Below are positions 16,928 through 26,781 of a stretch of 64,000 nt of DNA, in pieces (within the stretch, counting starts at the first letter, position 1; each line of letters begins with the position of its first letter). The stretch comes from Stenotrophomonas lactitubi (GTDB lineage: Bacteria > Pseudomonadota > Gammaproteobacteria > Xanthomonadales > Xanthomonadaceae). The position numbers were made by a program, and so were the translations under genes. The stretch lies in NCBI RefSeq assembly GCF_002803515.1, contig NZ_PHQX01000001.1, forward strand, positions 2,356,001-2,420,000. Reading direction: 5' to 3'. Under the pieces are notes generated by a model that was not told the origin of the DNA, did not search any database, and worked only from the letters and a program-made list of their open reading frames with translations.

Positions 16928-18465
16928 GCAACACCCTGGTTCTTCGCCCCGGCCATGTCACCCTCGCCCAGTGGCGGCAGGCGTATCGCGGTGCGCCGCT
17001 GTCGCTCGACCCGGCCGCGTTGCCGGCGGTGCGCGCCAGCGCTGCGACGGTGGCTGCCATCGTCGCCAAGGGCGCACCGGTCTATGGCATCAACACCGGT
17101 TTCGGCAAGCTGGCCAGCGTGCGCATCGAACGCGAGGACCTGGCCACCCTGCAGCGGAACATCGTGCTTTCGCATGCCGCGGGCGTGGGTGAGCCGATGC
17201 CGGCGAATGTGATGCGGCTGATGATGGCGTTGAAGCTGGTCAGCCTGGCCCAGGGTGCTTCCGGCGTGCGCGAGGAAACGCTGCTGCTGCTGGAAGCAAT
17301 GCTGGTGAAGGGCGTGCTGCCGGTGGTGCCGGCGCAGGGCTCGGTCGGTGCTTCGGGCGACCTGGCGCCGCTCTCGCACCTGGCCAGCGTCATGATCGGC
17401 GTCGGCGAGGCCTTCGTTGGCGATGAGCGCCTGCCCGCCGTGGATGCACTGGCGCGTGCTGGCCTGCAGCCGGTGGAACTGGGCGCGAAGGAAGGCCTGG
17501 CCCTGCTCAACGGCACCCAGTTCTCTACCGCGTACGCACTGGCCGGCCTGTTTGAAATCGAAACCGTGTTCCAGGCCGCGCTGGTCACCGGCGCGCTGTC
17601 GGTGGAAGCGGCCAAGGGCTCGGACACGCCGTTCGATCCACGCATCCATGCCCTTCGCGGACAGCGCGGGCAGATCGCCACCGCCGCCACCCTGCGCACA
17701 CTGATGCAGGACTCGGGTATCCGCGAATCGCACCGCGACAACGACGTGCGCGTGCAGGATCCGTACTGCCTGCGCTGCCAGCCGCAGGTGATGGGTGCGG
17801 CGCTGGACATCCTGCGCCAGGCTGCGACCACGCTGGAAATCGAAGCCAACGGCGTGTCCGACAACCCGCTGGTGTTCACCGATACCGGTGAGGCGCTGTC
17901 CGGCGGCAACTTCCACGCCGAGCCGGTGGCCTTTGCCGCTGACATGCTGGCGATGGCGGTGTGCGAGATCGGCTCGATCAGCGAACGCCGCCTGGCGATG
18001 CTGGTGGACCCGGCGCTGTCCGGCCTGCCGGCCTTCCTGACCCCGCGCCCCGGTTTGAATTCCGGCTTCATGATTCCGCAGGTCACCGCCGCTGCGCTGG
18101 TCTCGGAGAACAAGCAACGCGCCTACCCGGCCAGCGTCGATTCGATCCCGACGTCGGCCAACCAGGAAGACCATGTGTCGATGGCCGCGCACGGCGCACG
18201 CCGCCTGATGCAGATGGCCGAGAACGCGGCCAACGTGATCGGCATCGAGCTGCTGGCCGCCGCGCAGGGCTGTGACTTCCATGCGCCGCTGCGCTCTAGC
18301 GCCGCGCTGGAAACCGTGCGCGCCACGCTGCGCGCGCAGGTGCCGACGCTGGAAGAAGATCGCTACTTCCACCCGGACATGGTGATCGCGACCGATCTGG
18401 TTCGCAGCGGTGCACTGGCCAAGGGCCTGGTAGAGCTGCTGCCCACGGTGGAACCGCAGGCATGA
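16924..18465 (+). CDS. hutH: histidine ammonia-lyase
   Basis: A 513-residue enzyme converting L-histidine to urocanate and ammonia. The tripeptide Ala143-Ser144-Gly145 in [12 protein letters not shown] cyclises to the MIO electrophile. [15 protein letters not shown] (54-68), with the catalytic Tyr, and [11 protein letters not shown] are also present. Length is typical for the family. It overlaps hutI and hutG by 4-bp ATGA junctions, implying translational coupling and balanced synthesis. This first pathway enzyme also generates the inducer urocanate. Confidence 0.97.
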   Translation: MSNTLVLRPGHVTLAQWRQAYRGAPLSLDPAALPAVRASAATVAAIVAKGAPVYGINTGFGKLASVRIEREDLATLQRNIVLSHAAGVGEPMPANVMRLMMALKLVSLAQGASGVREETLLLLEAMLVKGVLPVVPAQGSVGASGDLAPLSHLASVMIGVGEAFVGDERLPAVDALARAGLQPVELGAKEGLALLNGTQFSTAYALAGLFEIETVFQAALVTGALSVEAAKGSDTPFDPRIHALRGQRGQIATAATLRTLMQDSGIRESHRDNDVRVQDPYCLRCQPQVMGAALDILRQAATTLEIEANGVSDNPLVFTDTGEALSGGNFHAEPVAFAADMLAMAVCEIGSISERRLAMLVDPALSGLPAFLTPRPGLNSGFMIPQVTAAALVSENKQRAYPASVDSIPTSANQEDHVSMAAHGARRLMQMAENAANVIGIELLAAAQGCDFHAPLRSSAALETVRATLRAQVPTLEEDRYFHPDMVIATDLVRSGALAKGLVELLPTVEPQA

Positions 18466-19316
18466 ATGCCCATCCCGAATGGCTGACCGTGCACGAGGGC
18501 GATGCCCCGCTGATCGTCAGCTTCCCGCACACCGGCAGCGAACTGCCGCATGATCTGATCGGCGACTTCCACTCACCGTGGTTGGCGCGTCGCGATGCCG
18601 ACTGGTGGGTGCATGAGCTGTACGACTTCGCACGCGGTATGGGCGCGACCACCGTGCGCTCGGCCATCTCGCGCTCGGTGATCGATCTCAACCGCGATCC
18701 CAGCGGCGTGTCGCTGTACCCGGGCCAGAACACCACGGGCTTGTGCCCGCTGACCACCTTCGACAACCAGCCGCTGTACCACGCGGGTCGCGAGCCGGAC
18801 GATGCCGAGATTGCCCGCCGTCGCGACACCTATTTCGCGCCGTACCACGACGCACTCGCCAAGCAGATCGCACGCCTGCGTGCACGCCACGGCACCGTGG
18901 TGGTGTACGACGCGCATTCGATCCGCTCGCACATCCCGCACCTGTTCGATGGCGAGCTGCCGCAGTTCAACCTCGGCACTGCCGGGCCGTCCGGTGCACC
19001 GGACACCTCCTGCGACAACGCGCTGAGCGATGTGGTCGAAAACCTGCTGGCGCTCAGCGGCATGAGCCAGGTTCGCAATGGCCGCTTCAAGGGCGGCTGG
19101 ATCACCCGCCACTACAGCAGCATTGCCGGAGGCGTGCACAGCCTGCAGATGGAACTGGCCTGCCGCGGCTACATGCACGAGCCTCTGCCCGACCAGGTGG
19201 ACGAGCACAGCTGGCCCACCCCGCTCGACCCCGACCACGCCGCACCGTTGCGCCACACCCTGGCGCAGGTGCTCAACGCCTGCCTTGAATTCGCTACGAA
19301 CCGGAGCGCCGCATGA
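18462..19316 (+). CDS. hutG: N-formylglutamate deformylase
   Basis: A 284-residue metal-dependent amidohydrolase releasing formate and glutamate from N-formylglutamate, the last step of the five-step route. Recognisable segments are [47 protein letters not shown] and [18 protein letters not shown]. This is the N-formylglutamate amidohydrolase type, not the arginase-like formiminoglutamase that is also called HutG in enteric bacteria. It overlaps both hutH and hutU by ATGA. Confidence 0.95.
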   Translation: MNAHPEWLTVHEGDAPLIVSFPHTGSELPHDLIGDFHSPWLARRDADWWVHELYDFARGMGATTVRSAISRSVIDLNRDPSGVSLYPGQNTTGLCPLTTFDNQPLYHAGREPDDAEIARRRDTYFAPYHDALAKQIARLRARHGTVVVYDAHSIRSHIPHLFDGELPQFNLGTAGPSGAPDTSCDNALSDVVENLLALSGMSQVRNGRFKGGWITRHYSSIAGGVHSLQMELACRGYMHEPLPDQVDEHSWPTPLDPDHAAPLRHTLAQVLNACLEFATNRSAA

Positions 19317-20980
19317 CCCGCAACGACCCGTCCCGCACCATCGCCGCCCCGACCGGCACCACGCTCAGCGCAAAGAGCTGGCTGACCGAAGCGCCGCTGC
19401 GCATGCTGATGAACAACCTGCACCCGGACGTGGCCGAGCGGCCGCAGGAACTGGTGGTGTACGGCGGCATCGGCCGCGCCGCACGCGACTGGGAAAGCTT
19501 CGACGCCATCGTCGAAACCCTCAAGCGCCTGGACGATGACCAGACCCTGCTGGTGCAGTCTGGCAAGCCGGTGGGCGTGTTCCGCACCCATGCTGATGCA
19601 CCGCGCGTGCTCATCGCCAATTCCAACCTGGTGCCGCGCTGGGCCAACTGGGATCACTTCAACGAGCTGGATAAGAAGGGCCTGGCGATGTATGGCCAGA
19701 TGACCGCCGGCAGCTGGATCTACATCGGCGCGCAGGGCATCGTGCAGGGCACCTACGAAACCTTCGTGGAAATGGGCCGCCAGCACTACAACGGCAGCCT
19801 GGCCGGCAAGTGGCTGTTCACCGGCGGGCTGGGTGGCATGGGCGGCGCGCAGCCGCTGGCCGCCGTGATGGCCGGCGCCTCGTGCCTGGCGGTGGAATGC
19901 CGCAAGAGCAGCATCGAAATGCGCCTGCGTACCGGCTACCTGGATACCTGGACCGACAACCTGGATGAGGCCCTGCGCCTGATCGAAGAATCGTGCACCG
20001 CCAAGAAGCCGCTGTCGGTCGGCCTGCTCGGCAATGTCGCCGACGTGCTGGACGAACTGCTGATCCGCGGCGTGAAGCCGGACCTGTTGACCGACCAGAC
20101 CTCCGCCCACGACCCGGTCAACGGCTATCTGCCGCAGGACTGGACGGTGGAAGAATGGGATGCCAAGCGCGTAACCGCGCCGAAGGAAGTGGAGAAGGCC
20201 GCGCGTGCGTCGATGGCCAACCACATCCGCGCCATGCTCGGCTTCCACTCACTGGGCGTGCCGACCGTGGACTACGGCAACAACCTGCGGCAGATGGCGC
20301 TGGAAGAAGGTGTCGAGGACGCGTTCGATTTCCCGGGTTTCGTGCCGGCCTACATCCGCCCGCTGTTCTGCCGTGGCATCGGCCCGTTCCGTTGGGCGGC
20401 GCTGAGCGGCGACCCTGAAGACATCGCCAAGACCGATGCCAAGGTGAAGGAGCTGATTCCGGACAACCCGCACCTGCACCGCTGGCTGGACATGGCCGCT
20501 GAGAAGATCAAGTTCCAGGGTCTGCCGGCGCGTATCTGCTGGGTCGGGCTGGGTGATCGCGATCGCCTGGGACTGGCCTTCAACGAGATGGTCGCCAACG
20601 GTGAACTGAAAGCACCGGTGGTGATCGGTCGCGACCATCTGGACAGCGGCAGCGTGGCCTCGCCGAACCGCGAAACCGAAGCGATGGCCGACGGTTCCGA
20701 TGCAGTGTCCGACTGGCCGCTGCTGAACGCCCTGCTCAACACCGCCAGCGGTGCGACCTGGGTGTCGCTGCACCACGGCGGCGGCGTCGGCATGGGTTTC
20801 TCGCAGCACGCCGGCATGGTGATCGTCTGCGACGGCACTGAAGCGGCGGCCAAGCGGATTGCACGCGTGCTGTGGAACGACCCGGCGACCGGCGTGATGC
20901 GCCATGCGGATGCGGGCTATGAGATCGCGATTGAGTGTGCGAAGGAGAAGGGGCTGGATCTGCCAGGAATCCTCGGCTGA
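19313..20980 (+). CDS. hutU: urocanate hydratase
   Basis: A 555-residue NAD+-dependent lyase converting urocanate to imidazolonepropionate. Features are [20 protein letters not shown] near residue 115, the NAD-binding [13 protein letters not shown] (about 172-184), and [15 protein letters not shown] toward the C-terminus. Length and end ([15 protein letters not shown]) match the family. Last gene of the hutIHGU unit; the order places pathway step 2 last. SMAG palindromes lie 8 bp after the stop and probably act as the 3' hairpin. Confidence 0.97.
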   Translation: MTRNDPSRTIAAPTGTTLSAKSWLTEAPLRMLMNNLHPDVAERPQELVVYGGIGRAARDWESFDAIVETLKRLDDDQTLLVQSGKPVGVFRTHADAPRVLIANSNLVPRWANWDHFNELDKKGLAMYGQMTAGSWIYIGAQGIVQGTYETFVEMGRQHYNGSLAGKWLFTGGLGGMGGAQPLAAVMAGASCLAVECRKSSIEMRLRTGYLDTWTDNLDEALRLIEESCTAKKPLSVGLLGNVADVLDELLIRGVKPDLLTDQTSAHDPVNGYLPQDWTVEEWDAKRVTAPKEVEKAARASMANHIRAMLGFHSLGVPTVDYGNNLRQMALEEGVEDAFDFPGFVPAYIRPLFCRGIGPFRWAALSGDPEDIAKTDAKVKELIPDNPHLHRWLDMAAEKIKFQGLPARICWVGLGDRDRLGLAFNEMVANGELKAPVVIGRDHLDSGSVASPNRETEAMADGSDAVSDWPLLNALLNTASGATWVSLHHGGGVGMGFSQHAGMVIVCDGTEAAAKRIARVLWNDPATGVMRHADAGYEIAIECAKEKGLDLPGILG

Positions 20981-20988
20981 TCGAGCGT

Positions 20989-21045
20989 CGCCGGGCACGG
21001 CCCGGCGCTACCGGAAACGTGTGGTAGTGCCGGCCGCTGGCCGGC
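20989..21045. repeat. SMAG-type palindromes after hutU
   Basis: Reverse unit with stem GCCGGGCACGGCCCGGC then GCTAC (20989-21012), and forward unit GTAGTGCCGGCCGCTGGCCGGC (21024-21045). No T-run follows, so these are REP elements rather than a standard terminator. Confidence 0.8.
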
Positions 21046-21128
21046 TCTCCCTGATGCGGGAATCGGTGCTCTTGACCCGCTCTCCCGCCGTGACCAAGAT
21101 GCGCCATCGCCGCTGACGGAACACCGCG

Positions 21129-22565
21129 ATGTACCGCGTGCTTGCCGCTGCACTCTTCTGCGCCCTGGCAGTCACCTTGCCCGCTTCGGCACGTGATGTT
21201 CCCGATGATCTTTTGGCTCGTCTGGACGCCCAACTGCAGGTCAACCGCGAGCGCTACGGCATCGCCGGCCAAGCCGTGCTGGTCGCCCACAACGGCCAGG
21301 TGCTCTACCAGGGCGCCAGCGGCGAACGCGACCCGGCTACCCACGCGCCCGCCACCATCGATTCCATATTCGCCGCGCAGTCGGTAGCGAAACTGCTCAC
21401 CAGCACGCTGGTGATGCAGTTGGTGGACCAGGGCAATGTGGATCTGGATGCTCCGGCCAGTCGCTATGTGCTGGACCTGCCGCCCGCATGGCAGAAGATC
21501 CATGTGCGCGACTTTCTCAATCACAGCTCGGGCATCGCCGAGTACTACGACCGGGTCGACAACCGCTGGATAAGCAAGGGCTACACCGGCATAGCGCCCG
21601 ACCTAGCCGCCGCACTGAAGGTCGCCGCTGCGGCGCCGATGCAGTTCGTACCCGGCAGCCGCGTGCAGTACACGCAGGCCAACTACCTTGTGCTCACAGC
21701 GTTGCTGGAAGCGCATTACCGCAAGCCCTATCCGGCCATCGCGCGCGAACGCATCCTGCAACCGCTGAAGATGCGCAGTACCTCGTGGGGCACGGCCAGC
21801 GTGCCGGCGCAGCGCGCGGCCGTGCCTTACATCGGCAAGGACGGCCAACTGCAGCCGGCCAACGAAGATCCGTGGCCGAACTACGGCTGGGGCCATGCCG
21901 ACCTGCAGACCACCGTGGGTGACATGAACCGCTTCCTGCAGGCGCTGGCGACCGGCAGGCTGGTGCGTACGGCAACACTGGAGAAACTCTGGCAGCCGCA
22001 GAAACTGAGCGGTGGCGGCAGCAATTTCTTCTCCACCGGCTGGGATACCACCCGCAGCGACGGCTACACCCAGCTCGGCCACGACGGCGGCACGCGCGTA
22101 CGTGCGCGGCTGGCCTACAAGGGCACGCTGGCCGGCGGCTACTGGGTGTTCGTGTACCTGACCAACGGCAGCGCCCGCAATGTGTGGTCGAGCACGCTGG
22201 TGGAAAGCACGATGGCGGTGGCCGCGCCGCAGGAGTTTCCGCATGCAGTGCTTTCCGAGCGGCTGATCGGCTACGCGCTGGATGAAAGCACCGATGCGAC
22301 ACAGGCGATGCGTAGCTGGCTGCGCGACAGCAATGGGGTTCCCACGGGCGAACTGGAGCGTGCGATCAATGCCGATGGTTACGCTATCCGCGAGCGCCTC
22401 GGGGCACGCAAGGCATTGAAGGTGTTCACGCTCAACACCGAGCTGTATCCGGGGTCGGCCAACGCGTGGGACAGCCTGGCCGAGTGCCATGCCGCGCTGG
22501 GGGAGAAAGAAACCGCTGATCGGCTGTATGCGCAGTCGAAGGCGCTGGCGAAGCCTTCGCCGTAA
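21129..22565 (+). CDS. secreted serine hydrolase of the beta-lactamase/PBP-like (PF00144) family
   Basis: 478 residues with a signal peptide (1-21, cleaved after ASA). The SxxK catalytic motif is Ser85-Val-Ala-Lys88. The second motif, usually YxN, reads Tyr181-Thr-Gln183 in VQYTQANYL. The third is HDG in QLGHDGGTRVR. The C-terminal ~100 residues are helical with TPR-like spacing (ALKVFTLNTELYPGSANAWD, then AECHAALGEKETADRLYAQ), common in xanthomonad members. Such proteins include esterases, D-aminopeptidases and penicillin-binding-like enzymes; substrate cannot be told from sequence. Flanked by SMAG repeats on both sides, so probably a monocistronic gene. Confidence 0.82.
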   Translation: MYRVLAAALFCALAVTLPASARDVPDDLLARLDAQLQVNRERYGIAGQAVLVAHNGQVLYQGASGERDPATHAPATIDSIFAAQSVAKLLTSTLVMQLVDQGNVDLDAPASRYVLDLPPAWQKIHVRDFLNHSSGIAEYYDRVDNRWISKGYTGIAPDLAAALKVAAAAPMQFVPGSRVQYTQANYLVLTALLEAHYRKPYPAIARERILQPLKMRSTSWGTASVPAQRAAVPYIGKDGQLQPANEDPWPNYGWGHADLQTTVGDMNRFLQALATGRLVRTATLEKLWQPQKLSGGGSNFFSTGWDTTRSDGYTQLGHDGGTRVRARLAYKGTLAGGYWVFVYLTNGSARNVWSSTLVESTMAVAAPQEFPHAVLSERLIGYALDESTDATQAMRSWLRDSNGVPTGELERAINADGYAIRERLGARKALKVFTLNTELYPGSANAWDSLAECHAALGEKETADRLYAQSKALAKPSP

Positions 22566-22570
22566 ACCCT

Positions 22571-22659
22571 GTAGAGCCGAGCCCATGCTCGGCTGCTTTT
22601 CGTTGCGATTGGAGAAAGCCCGCGCTGCGCGCGATAGCCGAGCGTGGGCTCGGCTCTAC
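22571..22659. repeat. SMAG inverted pair
   Basis: Forward GTAG unit with stem AGCCGAGCCCATGCTCGGCT (22571-22594) and a matching reverse unit ending CTAC (22636-22659). The two are nearly complementary over their full length and start 5 bp after the serine hydrolase stop. Confidence 0.9.
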
Positions 22660-22755
22660 AGCGACACTGCGGGCGGCCATACGCGGGTGGAGGGTGACGT
22701 GGGGCCATCGACCTGTTAACTTGCACGCCACTTTCGTGGTTTACAGCATTTCCGC

Positions 22756-24864
22756 ATGCCGCTCTCGCCGTACCGCCCCACCCCGTCGCTGTTGTTCCTG
22801 GCCGTAACCCTCGGCCTCGCCACTACCGCCCAGGCCGCGCCACAGGCCACCACACTGGATGCGGTGCAGGTCACCGCCGCCGATGCCAGTGCGCAGGCGC
22901 GCGAGGCACTGAAGCGCGTACCAGGCGCCAGCAACGTGATCGACGTGGCCAAGGCGGACAGCCGCCTGGCCAGCAGCGCCGATGTGCTGGCCTACCAGCC
23001 GGGCATCAGTGCGCAATCACCGGGCAACGAAGGTACCAAGGTGTCCATCCGCGGTTCGGGCATCAACCGCGGCCCGGGCGCGCATGCTTCCGGCATCGCG
23101 GTATCGATCGACGGCCTGCCGCTGACCGGCCCGGGCGGCACGCCCTACGAACTGCTGGAACCGTTGTGGCTGTCGCGTGTGGAAGTCCTGCGCGGCGCCA
23201 ACGGCTTCGAACGCGGTGCCCTGGCGCTGGGCGGTGCCATCGACTACATCAGCCGCAGTGGCCGCGATTCGGCTGGCGTGCAGCTGCACTACGAAGCCGG
23301 CAGCCGTGGCTACCAGAAACGCGGCCTCAGCTGGGGCGGCGTCAGCGGTGACGTCGACTACTTCCTGGCTTATACCGATACCGAATTCGACGGCTACCAA
23401 CGGCATGCGTCCGGCGATGGCAAGGGCGCGATGGCCAACATCGGCTGGCAGATCACCCCCGATCTGCAGACCCGCTTCTTCGTGCGCTACCGCGAAACCA
23501 ATCACGAAACACCCGGGCGCCTGACCCGCGAACAGATCCGCAACGATCCGCGCGCGGCGAACCCGGCCAACCTCGCCATCGATGCGCGCCGTCCGCAACC
23601 GGGCAGCACCTGGGTGGGCAATGTCACCACGCTGCAGATCGATGAGGATTCGTCGCTGCAGGCCGGGCTGGTCTATCACAAGTATCCGATGGACTTGAAC
23701 GAAAGCCTGTACCGCCAGCAGCTGGACTACGCCAACCTCAACGCCACGCTGGACTACCGCCGCCGCCATTCGCTGTTTGGCCTGGACAGCGAGACCATCA
23801 TCGGCCTGCGCGTTACCCATGACCTGGATGCCGATGTGCGCGAGTCGCTGCGCTTTGCCAACAACGGTTATGCCGCCGGCACCCGCACGCGCGACTTCCG
23901 CCACCATGGCACCGACAGCACGCTGCATATCGGCAACAACCTGGCGGTGAATGAGCGCCTGCGCGTGCAGACCGGTTTGGCGCTGATCAACACTCGCCGC
24001 GATGTGCAGGTCACCTGGCCGAGCACTGGTGGCCGCCTGCGCGACCACGACTGGGATTACGCACCGCGGCTGGGCTTCACCTGGCAGCAGACACCGCAGA
24101 CGCAGTGGTTCGGCAACCTCAGCCGCTCGGTGGAAGCGCCACATCCATGGTCGATGATCTGGGGCTCGAACCAGTACTTCGGCGCGGGCAATGGTCCGTC
24201 CAGCGGCCGCCAGCGCGCGCCGGTGGCGATGCAGAACCAGACCGCCACCACGCTGGAACTGGGTGCACGCGGCGACGCCGCGGTGGGCCGCTGGGAACTG
24301 ACCGGCTACTACGCGCACGTGAGCCATGAACTGCTGAGCGTGGAACTGCAGCCGGTGCCGAACCTGTTCATTGCCGAGAACAACGCCAGCCCCACCGTGC
24401 ACCGCGGCCTCGAGGCCGGACTGGACAGCACCTTGTGGCAGGCGGCACCGGGCCGTTTGTCGCTGCGCCAGGCCTATACCTTCAGCGATTTCCGCTATCG
24501 GCATGACACACGTTTCGGCAGCAACCGCCTGCCGGGTCTGCCGCGCCATGCGTACCAGGCCGAACTGCGCTTCGACCACGCCTCGGGTCTGTATGCCGCA
24601 CTGAACACCGAATACGCCTCGCGCATCGCAGTGGACTACGCCAACAGCTACTGGGCCGGCAGCCACGTCATCTTCGGCAGCCGCATCGGTTACGACGCAC
24701 CGGGCGGCCGCTGGCAGCTGTGGGCGGAGATGCGCAACATCGGTGACCGCCATTACGCCGCCACCGTCACCCCCGGTTACAACGATGCCGGCAAGGACGT
24801 GGCGCGCTCCACGCCCGGCGAAGGCCGCGGCGTGTATGCAGGCGTGCGCTGGCGCTTCGATTGA
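22756..24864 (+). CDS. TonB-dependent outer-membrane receptor
   Basis: 702 residues: signal peptide (1-27, cleaved after AQA), a TonB-box-like TTLDAVQVTA (32-41), a plug domain (about 45-165) with VPGASNVIDV, SIRGSGINRGPGAHASGI and VEVLRGANGFERGALALGGAIDYI, then a ~22-strand beta-barrel. The barrel ends GVYAGVRWRFD, with the aromatic at the penultimate position. The plug resembles siderophore or metal receptors of the FecA/PupA-like group, but no regulator, synthesis or periplasmic-binding gene is adjacent, so the ligand is unknown. It imports its ligand using energy from TonB-ExbBD. Confidence 0.88.
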   Translation: MPLSPYRPTPSLLFLAVTLGLATTAQAAPQATTLDAVQVTAADASAQAREALKRVPGASNVIDVAKADSRLASSADVLAYQPGISAQSPGNEGTKVSIRGSGINRGPGAHASGIAVSIDGLPLTGPGGTPYELLEPLWLSRVEVLRGANGFERGALALGGAIDYISRSGRDSAGVQLHYEAGSRGYQKRGLSWGGVSGDVDYFLAYTDTEFDGYQRHASGDGKGAMANIGWQITPDLQTRFFVRYRETNHETPGRLTREQIRNDPRAANPANLAIDARRPQPGSTWVGNVTTLQIDEDSSLQAGLVYHKYPMDLNESLYRQQLDYANLNATLDYRRRHSLFGLDSETIIGLRVTHDLDADVRESLRFANNGYAAGTRTRDFRHHGTDSTLHIGNNLAVNERLRVQTGLALINTRRDVQVTWPSTGGRLRDHDWDYAPRLGFTWQQTPQTQWFGNLSRSVEAPHPWSMIWGSNQYFGAGNGPSSGRQRAPVAMQNQTATTLELGARGDAAVGRWELTGYYAHVSHELLSVELQPVPNLFIAENNASPTVHRGLEAGLDSTLWQAAPGRLSLRQAYTFSDFRYRHDTRFGSNRLPGLPRHAYQAELRFDHASGLYAALNTEYASRIAVDYANSYWAGSHVIFGSRIGYDAPGGRWQLWAEMRNIGDRHYAATVTPGYNDAGKDVARSTPGEGRGVYAGVRWRFD

Positions 24865-24876
24865 TTCGTAACGGGA

Positions 24877-24897
24877 GCGCCGGACATGGCCCGGCGC
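24877..24897. repeat. short REP-like palindrome after receptor gene
   Basis: GCGCCGGACATGGCCCGGCGC, an imperfect palindrome with the same GCCGGGC-type stem as other REPs here but without a clear GTAG header. It sits between the convergent receptor gene and the small membrane protein gene. Confidence 0.6.
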
Positions 24898-24906
24898 CCC
24901 CTGGGA

Positions 24907-25422
24907 TCACGCAATGCGCCAGGACGGCAGGCGCTCACTGCGCCGCCAGACCGTGGGCGCGAAGCCCATCATCAACAGCCCCGCCAGCCACTTCGGCGAC
25001 GTACTGAGCAGCGTCGACGTCAACGCTGCATCCAGCGGAGCGGCCTCCTCCTGCCAGGGGTTGTAGCCGAGGTAGATGATGCTGCCTGCCCACCACAGCA
25101 GAGCCACCCCCAGTCCCACCAGCAGCAGCGCCATCGTGCGGCAGGTCCAGCGCTGCGAGGTCGTGCCCCACTCGCGGGAAATGGCGACCAGCAGGGCAAC
25201 CACCAGCAACGACACCAAGGCCACCAGGCCGATGTCCACCTTGTGCCCGATGCGTTCATAGGTGCAGGCGCGGCATTGGACTTCTTCTGCGGCCGCCTCC
25301 GTTGTGGGCGGGGCCGCTGCGGGCGCGGACTGGGCCAGCACCGCGAACGGCATCAACAGGGCGAGCATCGCCACCATCAACCAACGAACGAACTTCCTGT
25401 TACTGCGTGCAGCGACATCCAT
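24907..25422 (-). CDS. small membrane protein of unknown function, third gene of VOC operon
   Basis: A 171-residue protein: hydrophobic N-terminal segment (about 12-31, probable signal peptide), a short Ala/Pro linker with a CRAC motif (about 50-53), then three predicted membrane helices (about 64-82, 95-117, 143-160). AAGGAG lies 6 bp before the ATG. It begins 48 bp after the stop of the glycine-rich membrane protein on the same strand, so the two are probably cotranscribed. I do not recognise the family. The CxxC pair on the outer face could bind metal or form a disulfide; that is inference. Confidence 0.65.
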   Translation of the reverse strand: MDVAARSNRKFVRWLMVAMLALLMPFAVLAQSAPAAAPPTTEAAAEEVQCRACTYERIGHKVDIGLVALVSLLVVALLVAISREWGTTSQRWTCRTMALLLVGLGVALLWWAGSIIYLGYNPWQEEAAPLDAALTSTLLSTSPKWLAGLLMMGFAPTVWRRSERLPSWRIA

Positions 25423-25470
25423 GCGCTTCTCCTTGGGTGTGATTGAAATTCAACGTGGTGGCAGATCCTG

Positions 25471-26220
25471 CTAAAACGCCTTGAACACCTGCATCAGACT
25501 GACCGCATCCGGTGCCAGCTCCTGCGCAAGCCAGCCCAGCGCGGCGAAGAACACCAGCAGTCCCAGCAGCGGCCAGATCGTATGGGACAGGCACAGCCGC
25601 CACCAGCCCTGCGCCTGCATGCCCTGCATGCGCTTGTACAGACCGCCGGCGATGGCCGCATCCACCAGCAGCTCGGCCATCAGCACCGGCGCCGACCACA
25701 CCACCCAGACACTGGCCAGGAGCACCGTAGCCACCAGCGCGATGATGCCGAGAACGGCCAGCAGCGGCAGGCCTGCCTCGCCGTCGGCTACGTCCAGCAA
25801 CGACGTGCTGTCGGCACTCGTGCTGGAGGACGCTGCGGATTCACCCCACGAGGCGGACGCGCCACCACCGCCGGAATGTCCGCCGCTGCCGCTCCACGGC
25901 GATCCCGGGCTGCCACCGCCTCCGGGCCCGGAACCCAATCCGTCGGCCACCGCATCCCAGCGCCACCGGATCCAGATCCACATCAACAGCAGGAATACGC
26001 CGTAGGCCATCAGCACGGCCAGTGGATAGCGCAGCAGCATCGCGTCCATGCCCGCCAGGCGCAGCACGTGCGAGGCGAGGAATCCTGCGGCGCCGGTCAG
26101 CACGACGATCAGGGCCATCTGCAGCCGTGGCCAGCCACGATGCTGCAGCTGCCGGCGTGCGTGCATCGCTTCAGTGCTGCGGCTGCTCGGCATGGAAACA
26201 GGCGGGCGTCGGTTGCTCAT
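25471..26220 (-). CDS. glycine/serine-rich multi-pass membrane protein of unknown function
   Basis: 249 residues: basic N-terminus, two membrane helices (about 35-55 and 62-87), a low-complexity Gly/Ser/Pro loop (about 95-140, with GGGGSPGSPWSGSGGHSGGGG), then helices near 150-185 and 215-240. The low-complexity loop resembles the flexible tails of TPM-type membrane proteins, but no TPM domain is seen. Its start overlaps the VOC gene stop by 4 bp (ATGA), so expression is coupled. Not a recognised family. Confidence 0.65.
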   Translation of the reverse strand: MSNRRPPVSMPSSRSTEAMHARRQLQHRGWPRLQMALIVVLTGAAGFLASHVLRLAGMDAMLLRYPLAVLMAYGVFLLLMWIWIRWRWDAVADGLGSGPGGGGSPGSPWSGSGGHSGGGGASASWGESAASSSTSADSTSLLDVADGEAGLPLLAVLGIIALVATVLLASVWVVWSAPVLMAELLVDAAIAGGLYKRMQGMQAQGWWRLCLSHTIWPLLGLLVFFAALGWLAQELAPDAVSLMQVFKAF

Positions 26221-26594
26221 ATTGCCGCCTTGGTCACCGCCTCGATGCGATGGCCGTCAGGATCGATCACGAACGCGGCGTAGTAACGGTCGCCGTAATC
26301 CGGGCGCAGGCCAGCAGGTCCGTTGTCCTGGCCTCCGGTTGCCAACGCAGCACGATGGAAGGCATCAACAGCCGCGCGCGTGGTTGCCGCCAACGCCAGA
26401 TGGAAGCCGGGTCCCGGCGCCGCCGCATCGTCGCGCAGCTTCAGGCAGAGCAGGTCTTCATCATCGACCAGGCCATAGCCGATCGCGGTGTCGTCTTCGA
26501 AGACGCGGCGATAGCCAAGCGCTGCGAGCACTGCATCATAGAAGCGGCCTGCAGCGTGCAGATCGCGAACCCCGAAAGAAAGATGGTGCAGCAT
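26217..26594 (-). CDS. VOC-family (glyoxalase/bleomycin-resistance fold) protein
   Basis: A 125-residue single-module vicinal-oxygen-chelate protein: LHHLSFGVRDLHAAGRFYDA at the N-terminus (first metal His), LALAATTRAAVDAFHRAAL in the middle, and YYAAFVIDPDGHRIEAV with the DPDGHxIE signature at the C-terminus. Members include glyoxalase I, dioxygenases and antibiotic-binding proteins; substrate is unknown. The ATG at 26594 starts at family homology, and an upstream open frame is discarded. First gene of a three-gene operon with two membrane proteins. Confidence 0.85.
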   Translation of the reverse strand: MLHHLSFGVRDLHAAGRFYDAVLAALGYRRVFEDDTAIGYGLVDDEDLLCLKLRDDAAAPGPGFHLALAATTRAAVDAFHRAALATGGQDNGPAGLRPDYGDRYYAAFVIDPDGHRIEAVTKAAI

Positions 26595-26781
26595 GCGGAC
26601 ATCCTTGCCTGGCACGCGGGTGATGGTTGGCGGATTGTAACCACGAATCGCGGCCGCTGCCTGCCAACTCACATGCGTGCCGGATGCTGCAATGCAGGAC
26701 GACGATGGAGGCGGCGACATTGCAACCGGCCCATCGTGGCAACCAGCCAGGCCTCGCGATGCGTCTCCCGGCGCGGGTGAT

